From: Bacteroidales bacterium
GTDB taxonomy: Bacteria; Bacteroidota; Bacteroidia; Bacteroidales; F082
NCBI GenBank assembly: GCA_017428285.1
Contig: JAFRRE010000141.1
Coordinates: forward strand, 1 to 64,000
DNA: 64,000 nucleotides
Reading direction: 5' to 3'
Shown here in pieces: positions 18,629 to 26,933 of the stretch (position 1 is the stretch's first letter; each line of letters opens with the position of its first letter). A program made the translations under genes and the position numbers. The notes below the pieces were generated by a model, which had not been told where the DNA came from, did no database searches, and saw only the letters and a list, made by a program, of their open reading frames with translations.

Positions 18629-19276
18629 TCATGTTGTTATATACTTTTCGTAAAACTCCCTTACCTCTCCAAAACGGAACACTTCTCCATGCCCAGGATA
18701 GACTTCCACATCGTCCTGAAAACTGTCCAAAATCATCCTTACACTTTGTTTGAAATCATCTTTATCCCCTCCATGCCGCTTCTGGATAAATGGTTTGGTG
18801 TCTTTCAATATTGTATCGCCACTGAACATTATATCGTTGAAAAGAATGATATTGCTGCACGAAGTGTGTCCCGGAACTTGAATGAAGCGTATCTTGTTCT
18901 TTTGCCAGACTAACTGGTTGTCATGCTCATCAATGATGAAGTCTATCTTTTCAATACTATAAGGCTCGGGCTTGCCAAAATACAGCGCGCTAAAATAACT
19001 CTGCGGAATGGAGGTCAATCGGGCGGTTTCCTTGCTTGCAACGATTTGAATATCTGAAAAAGTCTCTTTTAATGCATTGACACCCCAAACATGGTCAAAA
19101 TCACCGTGTGTCAATAATATATATTTTGGAACCAGACCTTTGTCCTTAATATAACCAATAATCTCCGCGCTACCATTGGTACCTGGATCCACCACCACGC
19201 ACTCCCTTGAACTGTCATCCTCTATAATGTAGGTGTTGGAAGGAACAGGACTGTTGATAAAGCGCCGTATTCTCAT
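18629..19276 (-). CDS. Metallo-beta-lactamase-fold hydrolase (glyoxalase II-like)
   Basis: 215 residues. The metal motif reads THGDFDHVWG, so His57, Asp59, Asp61 and His62 stand where HxHxDH is usual: the second His is Asp, a known variant in this superfamily. VPGHTSC and MFSGDTI supply the next ligands, with YPGHGE near residue 195. Glyoxalase II-like proteins hydrolyse thioesters, and in this context an acyl-ACP or acyl-CoA is a plausible substrate (inference). It begins 2 bp after the SDR gene and shares its transcript. Confidence 0.85.
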   Translation of the reverse strand: MRIRRFINSPVPSNTYIIEDDSSRECVVVDPGTNGSAEIIGYIKDKGLVPKYILLTHGDFDHVWGVNALKETFSDIQIVASKETARLTSIPQSYFSALYFGKPEPYSIEKIDFIIDEHDNQLVWQKNKIRFIQVPGHTSCSNIILFNDIMFSGDTILKDTKPFIQKRHGGDKDDFKQSVRMILDSFQDDVEVYPGHGEVFRFGEVREFYEKYITT

Positions 19277-19278
19277 AC

Positions 19279-20019
19279 TTATCTCAAAGTGTAACCACCG
19301 TCAATGACCAATGAAGTACCTGTCACCAACTGGCTGGCATCCGAAAGATAATAAATTGCTGCGTATGCAATTTCCTCGGGCTTGGCAAAGCGCCCAAGTG
19401 GATAGTTGGCACGGATTTCATCAATCACATTATCCAACGTGTATTTCTTTAACATTTCAGTCTCAACGAATGCTGGCTGAATGCAATTGACGCGAGCTTT
19501 TAATGTCAGCACTTCAAGCGCAAGAACTTTAGCAAATTGATTCACAGCCGCTTTTGAAGCAGCATACATGGCATTGGATACAGATGGATAAAACGCTGAC
19601 ACGGATGACATGAAAACCACAGAGGCAAATTTATTGATCTTTTTATTCTTTAATAACGCTTGTATCAGCATTGCTGGCCCTGAGAAATTCGTATCCATCA
19701 TCTTTGAAATAAAATCATTATCAAGTTTTTTGATAATAGATTTGTCATTTATTCCAGAATTTAGAACGATTCCATCCAATTTATCAACACTTTCTGCAAG
19801 ATGTGTGACATCCTCTTGTTTTGTCAAATCAGCAGTTATTATCTTATGTTGGCCACCCGTCATCATCGACAATGTTTCTTCCAGACGTCCTTGATTACGC
19901 GCAGTGAGATAGACAGTGGCTCCGCTTTTTGAACATTCAACAGCTATCGCCTTACCTATTCCCGATGATGCCCCTGTTACAAGGACAACCTTTCCTTCAA
20001 GACTAAATGGATTGTTCAT
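19279..20019 (-). CDS. SDR family 3-oxoacyl-ACP reductase-like enzyme (FabG-like)
   Basis: 246 residues, classical SDR. The cofactor motif TGASSGIG is at 15-22 and the catalytic Ser139, Tyr152 and Lys156 (YAASK) are all present. LNSGIND replaces the usual NNAG segment and the C-terminus ends LVIDGGYTLR, as in FabG. Placed directly after two KAS III genes, an ACP and a FabD, it most likely reduces the 3-ketoacyl-ACP they form to the 3-hydroxyacyl-ACP. A role on a sugar ketone is the alternative. Confidence 0.9.
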   Translation of the reverse strand: MNNPFSLEGKVVLVTGASSGIGKAIAVECSKSGATVYLTARNQGRLEETLSMMTGGQHKIITADLTKQEDVTHLAESVDKLDGIVLNSGINDKSIIKKLDNDFISKMMDTNFSGPAMLIQALLKNKKINKFASVVFMSSVSAFYPSVSNAMYAASKAAVNQFAKVLALEVLTLKARVNCIQPAFVETEMLKKYTLDNVIDEIRANYPLGRFAKPEEIAYAAIYYLSDASQLVTGTSLVIDGGYTLR

Positions 20020-20029
20020 TTATTGAAAT

Positions 20030-21082
20030 TTAGATAGTTACTAATTCCGAGCAAACAATATCTTTATCTGTTGTGAAGCAAGTACTGGCGTAAGCCAAGC
20101 CTCCACCAAAACCACAAGCTACACTCTTTTTTTCTCCCAAATCATTCCTAAGTCGGCAGACCATCATCAACGGAATGGCTGTCGAGGAGGTGTTGCCGTA
20201 TTCACGGATGTTGGAAGGGAATTTTTCAGGCGCAAACTTCAACTTTTTGATAATCTTGTCGTTAATCACCTTGTTGGCTTGGTGCAACAGATAATAATCC
20301 ACTTTTTCATCCTCTATGCAGAAAGTCTCCATCAGCCTTCTAATGCTTTCAGGTGCCCTCTTAATGGCGAAGCCAAAGATGCTTGCACCATCCATATAGG
20401 TCTGAACACCATTTCTGGTCACCCCGTCCTCGCATTTTTCATAATCGAGGGAATGCTCGTTGAACGGATTACGGTAGCCTCCGTCACGAATCCATACCAC
20501 ATCGAATTTGTCACCCTGGGTGTTCAAATCGAAATACATGGGTGAGGCCTCTTCGGAAAACTCCAAAGCAGTGGCCGTGCCAGCATCACCCGTAATCAAG
20601 TTGACCTTATCGAAGGGTGAACGCAACTTGGATACCGTTTCACCAGTCAGCAATAAAGCCTTGCGCAGCTTTCCAGCCGACAACAGAGATGACACCACAG
20701 ACAATCCGTAAATCCATCCCGGGCAGCTCATCGACACATCGAATGCCAAGCATGACATAGACAATCCAAGACGGGCTTGAAGAATACATGCTGTCGCAGG
20801 GTATTTATAATCAGGTGTTTGGGTCACAAAGACCAGACAATCGATTTCTTCCCTATTCCAACCCAAATCTGACAGCAACTTTTCGGCAGAAGCGAAACAC
20901 AAATCGGAAGAACAGGTGTTCTCATCTGTGACATAGCGGGTGTCAACGCCCACCATTTCGATATATTTCAGTTTCTCCTCTTCGGTATCGAAAAGTTGGG
21001 AGTTTTTGTTCTCTATCTTATTTTTCGGAATGCAAGCGGAAACACCTGCAATACGGACATTTTCAACTTTAAATGTAGCCAT
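20030..21082 (-). CDS. Beta-ketoacyl-ACP synthase III (FabH-like), copy 2
   Basis: 350 residues, full length. The Cys-His-Asn triad of KAS III is intact: Cys120 (SMSCPGW), His267 (LLHQANK) and Asn297 (EYGNTSS). It condenses an acyl-CoA primer with malonyl-ACP. The first-in-operon KAS III (21671) has the same length class and architecture but differs in most positions. Two KAS III enzymes either side of an acyltransferase suggest two rounds of chain building or different primers. The dedicated ACP lies 1.8 kb upstream on the same strand. Confidence 0.93.
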   Translation of the reverse strand: MATFKVENVRIAGVSACIPKNKIENKNSQLFDTEEEKLKYIEMVGVDTRYVTDENTCSSDLCFASAEKLLSDLGWNREEIDCLVFVTQTPDYKYPATACILQARLGLSMSCLAFDVSMSCPGWIYGLSVVSSLLSAGKLRKALLLTGETVSKLRSPFDKVNLITGDAGTATALEFSEEASPMYFDLNTQGDKFDVVWIRDGGYRNPFNEHSLDYEKCEDGVTRNGVQTYMDGASIFGFAIKRAPESIRRLMETFCIEDEKVDYYLLHQANKVINDKIIKKLKFAPEKFPSNIREYGNTSSTAIPLMMVCRLRNDLGEKKSVACGFGGGLAYASTCFTTDKDIVCSELVTI

Positions 21083-21084
21083 GG

Positions 21085-21669
21085 TTATAATTCAAGTTTT
21101 TTTGCGGGATTTCCCAAAACGGTTTCGCCATCTTTCACCTTGCGGCTCACCACGCTACCAGCCCCTATCGTGCAACCCAATCCGACTTTCACATCAGGAT
21201 AGATGATGGAACCCGTAAACAATGATGACTGCTCGCCAATTCTGTTCCTGCCGCACAACTTCACTCCTACGTACAAATGGGAGCCTTGTTCAACAACGCC
21301 ATCATGACCGATGTTACAGTGATCCTGTATAATGACATCGTTACTGATAACCGTGTTGATTGAGACGGTTGAGAAAGCTCCTATGATAATTCCTGTGCCC
21401 AATTGCGCTGACGGAGCGATATTGGCCATAGGATGAATCACATTGATGAATTGTCCACCTTTCTCTCTAATCACAGCGGTATGAACTAACCTGTCAGCAG
21501 GCTTCACATCGGCACAGATGAAAACATCATCGGGCTCGATATCATAATTCTCCACATCATCGATATGGCACTTGATGTCCCACTCAACCCCATAATCCTT
21601 GCACAAGGTAGCATACCAATGTACAATCTGACCGATGTTGCCGGTTCCAATGATTACTAAATGCTTCAT
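21085..21669 (-). CDS. NeuD/PglD-type acyltransferase between two KAS III genes
   Basis: 194 residues. Rossmann start LVIIGTGNIGQIVHWY (4-19), then a left-handed beta-helix from about 80 with GHD (His122 as base) and a final turn VLGNPAKKLEL. It begins 2 bp after the KAS III gene at 21671 and 2 bp before the one at 20030. The position argues that it transfers the chain made by this ACP/KAS module onto an amino sugar, in the manner of FdtC/QdtC/PglD (inference). Ordinary acetyltransferases of this family use acetyl-CoA, so an acetyl product cannot be excluded. Confidence 0.88.
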   Translation of the reverse strand: MKHLVIIGTGNIGQIVHWYATLCKDYGVEWDIKCHIDDVENYDIEPDDVFICADVKPADRLVHTAVIREKGGQFINVIHPMANIAPSAQLGTGIIIGAFSTVSINTVISNDVIIQDHCNIGHDGVVEQGSHLYVGVKLCGRNRIGEQSSLFTGSIIYPDVKVGLGCTIGAGSVVSRKVKDGETVLGNPAKKLEL

Positions 21670-21670
21670 A

Positions 21671-22765
21671 TTATCCTGGCCAAATGTTTTGAGGGTCGTC
21701 TTTCACAATCACCAAATCGGGACAATGGATCTTTCCGACTTTCATCATGGCAGATGCGATGGAGAAACCACCTCCAATAGCAGTGGAAAGAATGTTCTTT
21801 CTGGTATCCGTCCCAAGGATATCTTTCATTTCGGTGACCATTGTAAGAGGAATGGAAGCACCAGACGAATTGCCAAAATTCTTATAGGAGAAGAAGGCTT
21901 TTTCGGCAGGAATCTCGGCTTTCTTCAACACCCTGTCGCAAAGATACTTGTTGGCCTGGTGCATAACGAAATAGTCCACATCCTTTTCCTTGTCGATGCC
22001 ATAATGCTCCACGAGAGCCTTGACCGACCTTGGAAGGTGCTTGTTGGCGAAGCCAAACACATCAGTACCGTTCATGATAAGGTTGGTCTTGTTGCGACGT
22101 ATGCCGTCACCACAGTCCTCAACCACAAACGACTCGGGAGCGATAGGATGACGGTAACCGCCGTGAGGAACATAGACAGACTCCAACTTCGAACCGTCGG
22201 TCATAAAATGGAAGTCAAGCGAGTCGCCTCCTTCGGGCGCATACTCCAAAGCCGCTACAGCTCCGGCATCACCAAATATCATATAGGTACTCTTGTCCTC
22301 GTAGCTCACGTTTTTCGATTGGGTGTTTCCCACCAGCAACAATCCTTTCTTGAAACTGCCTGTCGACATCAGGTTGGCGATAATGCTCAACCCATACAAG
22401 AAGCCCGAGCATCCATGGTTGATGTCGAACGCCATACATTCTGTAGGCAACCCGAGACGATTTTGCAGAATGCAAGATGTCGAAGGTAATTTATAATCTC
22501 CCGTATGAGAAGCAAATACAAGCAAGTCAATCTCCTGACGGTCCCATTCGAGTTCTTCTATCAGTTGGTTGGCTGCTGCGACACATAGGTCGGACGTACA
22601 CTGGTTGGCAGAGGCACGACGACGACGTTCAACACCCGTGGATTCGAGGAAATGCTCTATTTGTTCGGGCGACATGAGGTCGTAGGTGTCCGTTTCAATA
22701 ACCGTTTCAGGCACTCCGGCGGAAAGTCCGACTATCTTGATGTTGTTAATGCTCAGAAATGACAT
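21671..22765 (-). CDS. Beta-ketoacyl-ACP synthase III (FabH-like), copy 1
   Basis: 364 residues. KAS III triad present: Cys119 (INHGCSGFLYG), His269 (VMHQANK), Asn299 (NFGNSSG). Conserved GDAGAV (165-170) is also seen. It should condense acetyl-CoA, or a longer or branched acyl-CoA, with malonyl-ACP. Followed by the NeuD-like transferase with only 1 bp between, and preceded by the ACP gene, so the four are almost certainly one functional unit. Confidence 0.93.
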   Translation of the reverse strand: MSFLSINNIKIVGLSAGVPETVIETDTYDLMSPEQIEHFLESTGVERRRRASANQCTSDLCVAAANQLIEELEWDRQEIDLLVFASHTGDYKLPSTSCILQNRLGLPTECMAFDINHGCSGFLYGLSIIANLMSTGSFKKGLLLVGNTQSKNVSYEDKSTYMIFGDAGAVAALEYAPEGGDSLDFHFMTDGSKLESVYVPHGGYRHPIAPESFVVEDCGDGIRRNKTNLIMNGTDVFGFANKHLPRSVKALVEHYGIDKEKDVDYFVMHQANKYLCDRVLKKAEIPAEKAFFSYKNFGNSSGASIPLTMVTEMKDILGTDTRKNILSTAIGGGFSIASAMMKVGKIHCPDLVIVKDDPQNIWPG

Positions 22766-22839
22766 ATTATGTTTTTTCTACGTTTTATTATCAATTGGTT
22801 TGAGCCATCGCATGAAGAGCGATGGCTCGCTCCTTTTCA

Positions 22840-23067
22840 TCACATTGCGCTGACCGCGTTGTAGAGTTCCTCGATGGTCTTTGCCGCACGAAGGTCGGCA
22901 CCCGTAATCTGAACGTCCATTTCGTCATCAATCATCGAAATGATGGACAAGGCCACAAGCGAGCCCCACTCATCCAGTTCCCTGTAGTTGGTGGCAGGAG
23001 TGAACTGCTCTTCTGGGGTGTCGTCAAACTCGGCAGCGAATGCCTTTACAAATTCATCTAATGTCAT
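22840..23067 (-). CDS. Acyl carrier protein, operon-specific
   Basis: 75 residues, acidic, four-helix ACP size. The phosphopantetheine site is Ser36 in LDEWGSLVAL, where the usual DSL triplet is GSL. That variant is common in polysaccharide and secondary-metabolite ACPs and rare in housekeeping AcpP. It is preceded by FabD and followed by KAS III, so it probably carries the malonyl and growing acyl group for this locus alone. Activation by a phosphopantetheinyl transferase would be in trans. Confidence 0.9.
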   Translation of the reverse strand: MTLDEFVKAFAAEFDDTPEEQFTPATNYRELDEWGSLVALSIISMIDDEMDVQITGADLRAAKTIEELYNAVSAM

Positions 23068-23102
23068 AATTTTAATTATTTTAATGATTAATAATAAAAC
23101 GA

Positions 23103-24041
23103 TTATTCTTTTACTTCTTTGAAATTCTTGATTTTGCCTTTATAGGTATCTATGTCGAGCAGAGACTGCTGATGCAAGTCCGGGTACATCCGATGCACTA
23201 TCTTTTCCAATGTATCGTCAGTGCCCACCTCGTAGAATTCCGTCACGCCGTTGGCAACCATATTGTTAGTAATTCTGGTCCACTGCACAGGGAAGGTCAT
23301 CAGTTTGATCTGATTGTCAAGTATCTCCTTGGGGTCGGTATGTGGGTTTCCATCTGCATCTTGATAGATGGGTATTCGAGCCTCTCTGAAATGCAATTTC
23401 TTCAACTCTTCTCCCAAAATCCGGCCTTCTTCGGCAGAATTAGGGGAATGGCCCACACCTTTCTGCGGAAGTACCAAGGCACGCTTGGCACCCATTTCTT
23501 TCAGTATCTTACAGGCTTTCTTAACAGATGCCCTGGCACCGGTAACCACCAACTGGCCTGGACCGTTATAATTGGCAATGTATAGGTTTTCACCATCTTC
23601 ATCACTCACTTGCCTCAACACTTCAAGCACCTGTTCTTCAGGTATTCCGATGATGGCGCCCATGGCACTGGGATGCTTTTGGAAGGCTTCGTAAAACACT
23701 TCGCCGCGTTTCTTAATGAAAGGCACAGCCTCTTCAAAAGACAACACACCCGACACAACCAAGGCAGAATACTCGCCTAATGAGTGACCTGCCACGCAAT
23801 CGGCATGGACCTCGTCCTGTCCTGCGACCAATGCACACTCATAGAGGAAGATGCCCATCTGTGTGTATCGAGTATCCATCAGAAAACTTTCCGATGCCGT
23901 AAACAACACATCGGAAAAACGCTCGCCAAGGATGTCGTTGGCCTGCTCGAAAACGTCTTTAGCCTTCGGGAACTGCTCATACAAGTCTTTCCCCATACCT
24001 TCTTTCTGGCAGCCTTGACCAGGAAACAGAAATGCTTTCAT
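23103..24041 (-). CDS. Malonyl-CoA:ACP transacylase (FabD-like), operon-specific
   Basis: 312 residues. FPGQG (6-10), active-site Ser87 in GHSLGEYSAL, Arg112 in KRGEVF for the malonyl carboxylate, and catalytic His198 in VGHSPN. It loads malonyl groups onto the neighbouring ACP. The C-terminal 30 residues after FYEVGTDDTLEKIV are an extra tail. Housekeeping FabD is expected elsewhere in the genome, and this copy sits in a biosynthetic operon, so it serves the local module. Confidence 0.92.
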   Translation of the reverse strand: MKAFLFPGQGCQKEGMGKDLYEQFPKAKDVFEQANDILGERFSDVLFTASESFLMDTRYTQMGIFLYECALVAGQDEVHADCVAGHSLGEYSALVVSGVLSFEEAVPFIKKRGEVFYEAFQKHPSAMGAIIGIPEEQVLEVLRQVSDEDGENLYIANYNGPGQLVVTGARASVKKACKILKEMGAKRALVLPQKGVGHSPNSAEEGRILGEELKKLHFREARIPIYQDADGNPHTDPKEILDNQIKLMTFPVQWTRITNNMVANGVTEFYEVGTDDTLEKIVHRMYPDLHQQSLLDIDTYKGKIKNFKEVKE

Positions 24042-24048
24042 ACTTTTA

Positions 24049-24633
24049 TTATTCTTTTATTTCGCCCATGACCAACTGCAACTGACGTACTTTCTTAGGC
24101 TTTACTTGTAGATAGGCCTCTTTGGTAAGCCTAAATGCTATATATTCACCCTTGACATCTTGGAATCTGCGGTATTCTTCCTTACCCCAACTGCGATTCA
24201 GTTTCACCACATGCTTGTTATCGACATGCACACCATCGTAGGAATCTTCCAAACCTAAATCCAAAATCTCAAAAGCTATCTCTTTGGCCATGATAGTCGC
24301 CGCAAGAACACAATGAATCGGGGCATTTTTGTCCATAATGATGCTACCGACAGTAAAGGTATCATCATGGATGCTGTAAAGGCGAATAAAACCTTGAGTC
24401 TTATTGTCGATAGCGACAGCAAAATAATACTCCGTACCGGCAGCCTCTCTTTCCTTATATTTCCTTATCCATTCTTTCTGCTTGTCAACGTCGCTGTCTG
24501 TATCATGAATAAAACGCGACAGACGTGGGTCTGTCCTCAACTTGACAATGAAAGCGGCATCATTTTCGTTTACAAATCGGAATTGAACACCATACTTCTT
24601 GTATGTAAAATCTGAAGGCAGCTTTTTTTCCAT
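24049..24633 (-). CDS. GNAT family N-acyltransferase
   Basis: 194 residues. RimJ/PseH-type GNAT start: VNENDAAFIVKLRTDPRLS, then AVAIDNKTQGFIRLYSI. It has the Bacteroidota-style extension of basic residues at the C-terminus. In amino-sugar operons such enzymes N-acylate the 3- or 4-amino group of dTDP- or UDP-sugars. Here it competes with the NeuD-like protein as the enzyme that moves the acyl chain (inference). Located 4 bp after the cupin gene and 7 bp before FabD. Confidence 0.8.
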   Translation of the reverse strand: MEKKLPSDFTYKKYGVQFRFVNENDAAFIVKLRTDPRLSRFIHDTDSDVDKQKEWIRKYKEREAAGTEYYFAVAIDNKTQGFIRLYSIHDDTFTVGSIIMDKNAPIHCVLAATIMAKEIAFEILDLGLEDSYDGVHVDNKHVVKLNRSWGKEEYRRFQDVKGEYIAFRLTKEAYLQVKPKKVRQLQLVMGEIKE

Positions 24634-24636
24634 ATT

Positions 24637-25050
24637 TTATTGTCCTCTAAACTTTAGAAATTCATTATAATCCCTAATGTAATCCTCCTTGTCATACACC
24701 TCGCTCGCCAATACCAAGCAAACAGCACCCGATGAGAAGTCATCAAGATCGCGCCAGATGCCAGGCTTTACGTACAATCCTTGATAAGGTCGGTTCAATG
24801 TGAAAGAACGTTTCACGTTGCCATCATCCAATGTCACACGAAATGAACCACTAGCTGCAATAATCAGTTGGTTCAACTCCTTGTGTGCATGGCTGCCTCG
24901 TGACTCTCCCCCAGGAACATCATACAAATAGTATACCCTTTTGACATCAAACGGAACCGTGCTCCCATTTTGGACAACCGACAGATTTCCTTTGCGATCA
25001 CTATGATGTTTGTCCAGCTCAATTATTGTACAATCATAAACCGAATTCAT
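24637..25050 (-). CDS. FdtA/QdtA-type dTDP-4-keto-6-deoxyglucose 3,4-ketoisomerase
   Basis: 137 residues, single cupin. VPGGESRGSHAHKELNQLI holds the HAH pair that is the catalytic and structural signature of FdtA/QdtA. PGIWRDLDDFSSGAVCLVLAS closes the barrel. The enzyme shifts the keto group from C4 to C3 of dTDP-4-keto-6-deoxyglucose, giving the substrate of the DegT aminotransferase at 15751. Whether the product leads to Fuc3N or Qui3N cannot be decided from this gene alone. It overlaps the second cupin gene by 4 bp. Confidence 0.9.
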   Translation of the reverse strand: MNSVYDCTIIELDKHHSDRKGNLSVVQNGSTVPFDVKRVYYLYDVPGGESRGSHAHKELNQLIIAASGSFRVTLDDGNVKRSFTLNRPYQGLYVKPGIWRDLDDFSSGAVCLVLASEVYDKEDYIRDYNEFLKFRGQ

Positions 25051-25445
25051 AATATCATTGATTTATATTGTTCATAATCAAACATATAGTCTTTCTTGTC
25101 ATACAATGTCGAAGACAATATCACTGCCAATGAGTTCGTCGAGAAATTATTCATTTCCCTCCATGTACCTTTTGGAACATACAATCCGTAATACGAACGA
25201 TTTAAAGTATAAGTCTTCTTTTCTTTCCCATTGTCAACAATCACATCAAAACTACCCGATAAAGCGATTATAAATTCTTGATTTTCCTTGTATGCATGGC
25301 CTCCACGGGCTTCGCCACCTGGAACATCATAAATCCAGTAAGTCCTCTTGATTTCAAAAGGAATGTGCGTGAACTGCTCGATAAAAGACAGGTTACCACG
25401 AGAGTCCAAAAACCTCGGTAGTTCTATGATTCTGGCTTGATCCAT
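25047..25445 (-). CDS. FdtA-like cupin, second copy with altered motif
   Basis: 132 residues, clearly paralogous to the next gene (both have RGNLS near the start, DVPGGE, GLYV and W-R-x-M/L). The active-site pair is HAY in GGHAYKENQEFIIALSGSF instead of HAH. The change may alter stereochemistry (FdtA versus QdtA style) or make it the less active partner of a hetero-oligomer. It comes first in transcription after rfbD (22 bp gap). Confidence 0.85.
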   Translation of the reverse strand: MDQARIIELPRFLDSRGNLSFIEQFTHIPFEIKRTYWIYDVPGGEARGGHAYKENQEFIIALSGSFDVIVDNGKEKKTYTLNRSYYGLYVPKGTWREMNNFSTNSLAVILSSTLYDKKDYMFDYEQYKSMIL

Positions 25446-25467
25446 AATTGCAGTTATCGATTACGTA

Positions 25468-26358
25468 CTATTGTTCTTTTAAATGCTTGATACAGATCCT
25501 CAACGAATCCGTCCAATAGGGGATTGTGATTCCAAATGTCTCTTTGACTTTCGTCTTGTCCAACACGGAATAAGCTGGTCGCTTAACGGGACTGGGAAAT
25601 TCATTGCTATGACACGGCTGGATGTCACAAGCTGTATTGCCGGCGCATTCTGCAATCATCTTCGTGAAATCAAACCAAGAGCAAACACCTTCGTTTGAAT
25701 AGTGATATATACCTGCCCTACCATCAAACTTTCTGGTTTCCACAATATCAAAGATTACTTTTGCCAAATCGTATGCGTAGGTAGGCGTGCCCACCTGGTC
25801 AAACACTACTTTCAATTGCGGTTTTGTTGCCGTGAGATTAAGCATGGTCTTCACGAAATTCTTTCCAAACTCAGAATACAACCATGCAGTGCGGAAAATG
25901 AGATAATCTACATCTGTGGCTATTATTCTTTCTTCACCATGTAATTTCGTCAAGCCATAAACACCCGTTGGCGTGCCTTTTTGGTCTTCCTTGCAAGGTG
26001 TATTGTAAGGGTCGCCGCCAAACACGTAGTCGGTACTGATATGCACCAAAAGTCCTCCAACTTCCTTCATTGCACGAGCAAGATTCTCAGCAGCCTTGGC
26101 ATTCAACAGTTCGGCCAATTCTGGCTCACTTTCTGCCTTGTCTACGTTGGTATAAGCAGCACAATTGACAATTACCTTTACATCTTTGTCAATCACAATG
26201 TTTCTTATTGCTTCAAGATTGGTGATGTCAAGAAAGATAGTTTCCTGCCCATCAACCTCAACAACATCGGTAAAGATGTAATGGTCTTGCGAACCTCTAC
26301 TCACAATACGCATTTCATTGCCAAGTTGACCGTTGGCACCAGTTACCAAAATGTTCAT
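25468..26358 (-). CDS. rfbD: dTDP-4-dehydrorhamnose reductase
   Basis: 296 residues, extended SDR. GANGQLGNE (7-15) binds NADPH, STDYVFGG (108-115) and Tyr134-x3-Lys138 (YGLTK) form the active site. It makes dTDP-L-rhamnose from the 3,5-epimerised keto sugar. In the operon rfbA, rfbC and rfbD are contiguous, with 2 bp to rfbC. rfbB is not in the window, so the 4,6-dehydratase must be encoded elsewhere. Confidence 0.96.
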   Translation of the reverse strand: MNILVTGANGQLGNEMRIVSRGSQDHYIFTDVVEVDGQETIFLDITNLEAIRNIVIDKDVKVIVNCAAYTNVDKAESEPELAELLNAKAAENLARAMKEVGGLLVHISTDYVFGGDPYNTPCKEDQKGTPTGVYGLTKLHGEERIIATDVDYLIFRTAWLYSEFGKNFVKTMLNLTATKPQLKVVFDQVGTPTYAYDLAKVIFDIVETRKFDGRAGIYHYSNEGVCSWFDFTKMIAECAGNTACDIQPCHSNEFPSPVKRPAYSVLDKTKVKETFGITIPYWTDSLRICIKHLKEQ

Positions 26359-26360
26359 GC

Positions 26361-26918
26361 TTAATAATTAAATGGGCTCTCAAAATCCTTTAGATTGGAA
26401 TGATGCTTGTCTTTTTCTGAGAGAATAACATCTGATTCCAAGATGGGCCAGTTGATGGCAATATCGGGATCATTCCATGCAATGGCACCTTCTGCTTCTG
26501 GATGATAGAAATCATCGCATTTATACTGAAAGATGGCATAATCGCTCAAAACGGCAAAACCATGAGCCATTCCCTTCGGCACGAAGAACTGATGATGGTT
26601 CTCCTCGGTTAACTCACACATTTCGTACTTGCCATAGGTAGGTGAGCCTTTGCGAATATCCACCACCACGTCAACGACCTTGCCTTTTACCACGCGAACG
26701 AGTTTACTTTGCGTAAAAGGTGGCATTTGGAAATGCAATCCACGCAATACGCCGTAACGGCTACAGCTTTCATTGTCTTGAACAAAAGTGATGTTCAAGC
26801 CCGTCTTCTCCGCGAACTCCTTGGCATTAAAGCTCTCAAAGAAATAGCCGCGAGCATCCCCGAACACCTTAGGCTCAATGACAAAAACTCCGTCTATATT
26901 TGTTTTAATTATTTCCAT
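26361..26918 (-). CDS. rfbC: dTDP-4-dehydrorhamnose 3,5-epimerase
   Basis: 185 residues, RmlC cupin. GVLRGLHFQMPP gives catalytic His62, and Tyr132 stands in the second active-site position. FESFNAKEFAEKTG and FVQDNESCSRYGVLRG are textbook. Converts dTDP-4-keto-6-deoxyglucose to the L-lyxo form for RfbD. The FdtA branch diverges from the same 4-keto substrate, so the operon can make both rhamnose and a 3-amino sugar. Confidence 0.97.
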   Translation of the reverse strand: MEIIKTNIDGVFVIEPKVFGDARGYFFESFNAKEFAEKTGLNITFVQDNESCSRYGVLRGLHFQMPPFTQSKLVRVVKGKVVDVVVDIRKGSPTYGKYEMCELTEENHHQFFVPKGMAHGFAVLSDYAIFQYKCDDFYHPEAEGAIAWNDPDIAINWPILESDVILSEKDKHHSNLKDFESPFNY

Positions 26919-26933
26919 GGTAATCGTTTGGCA

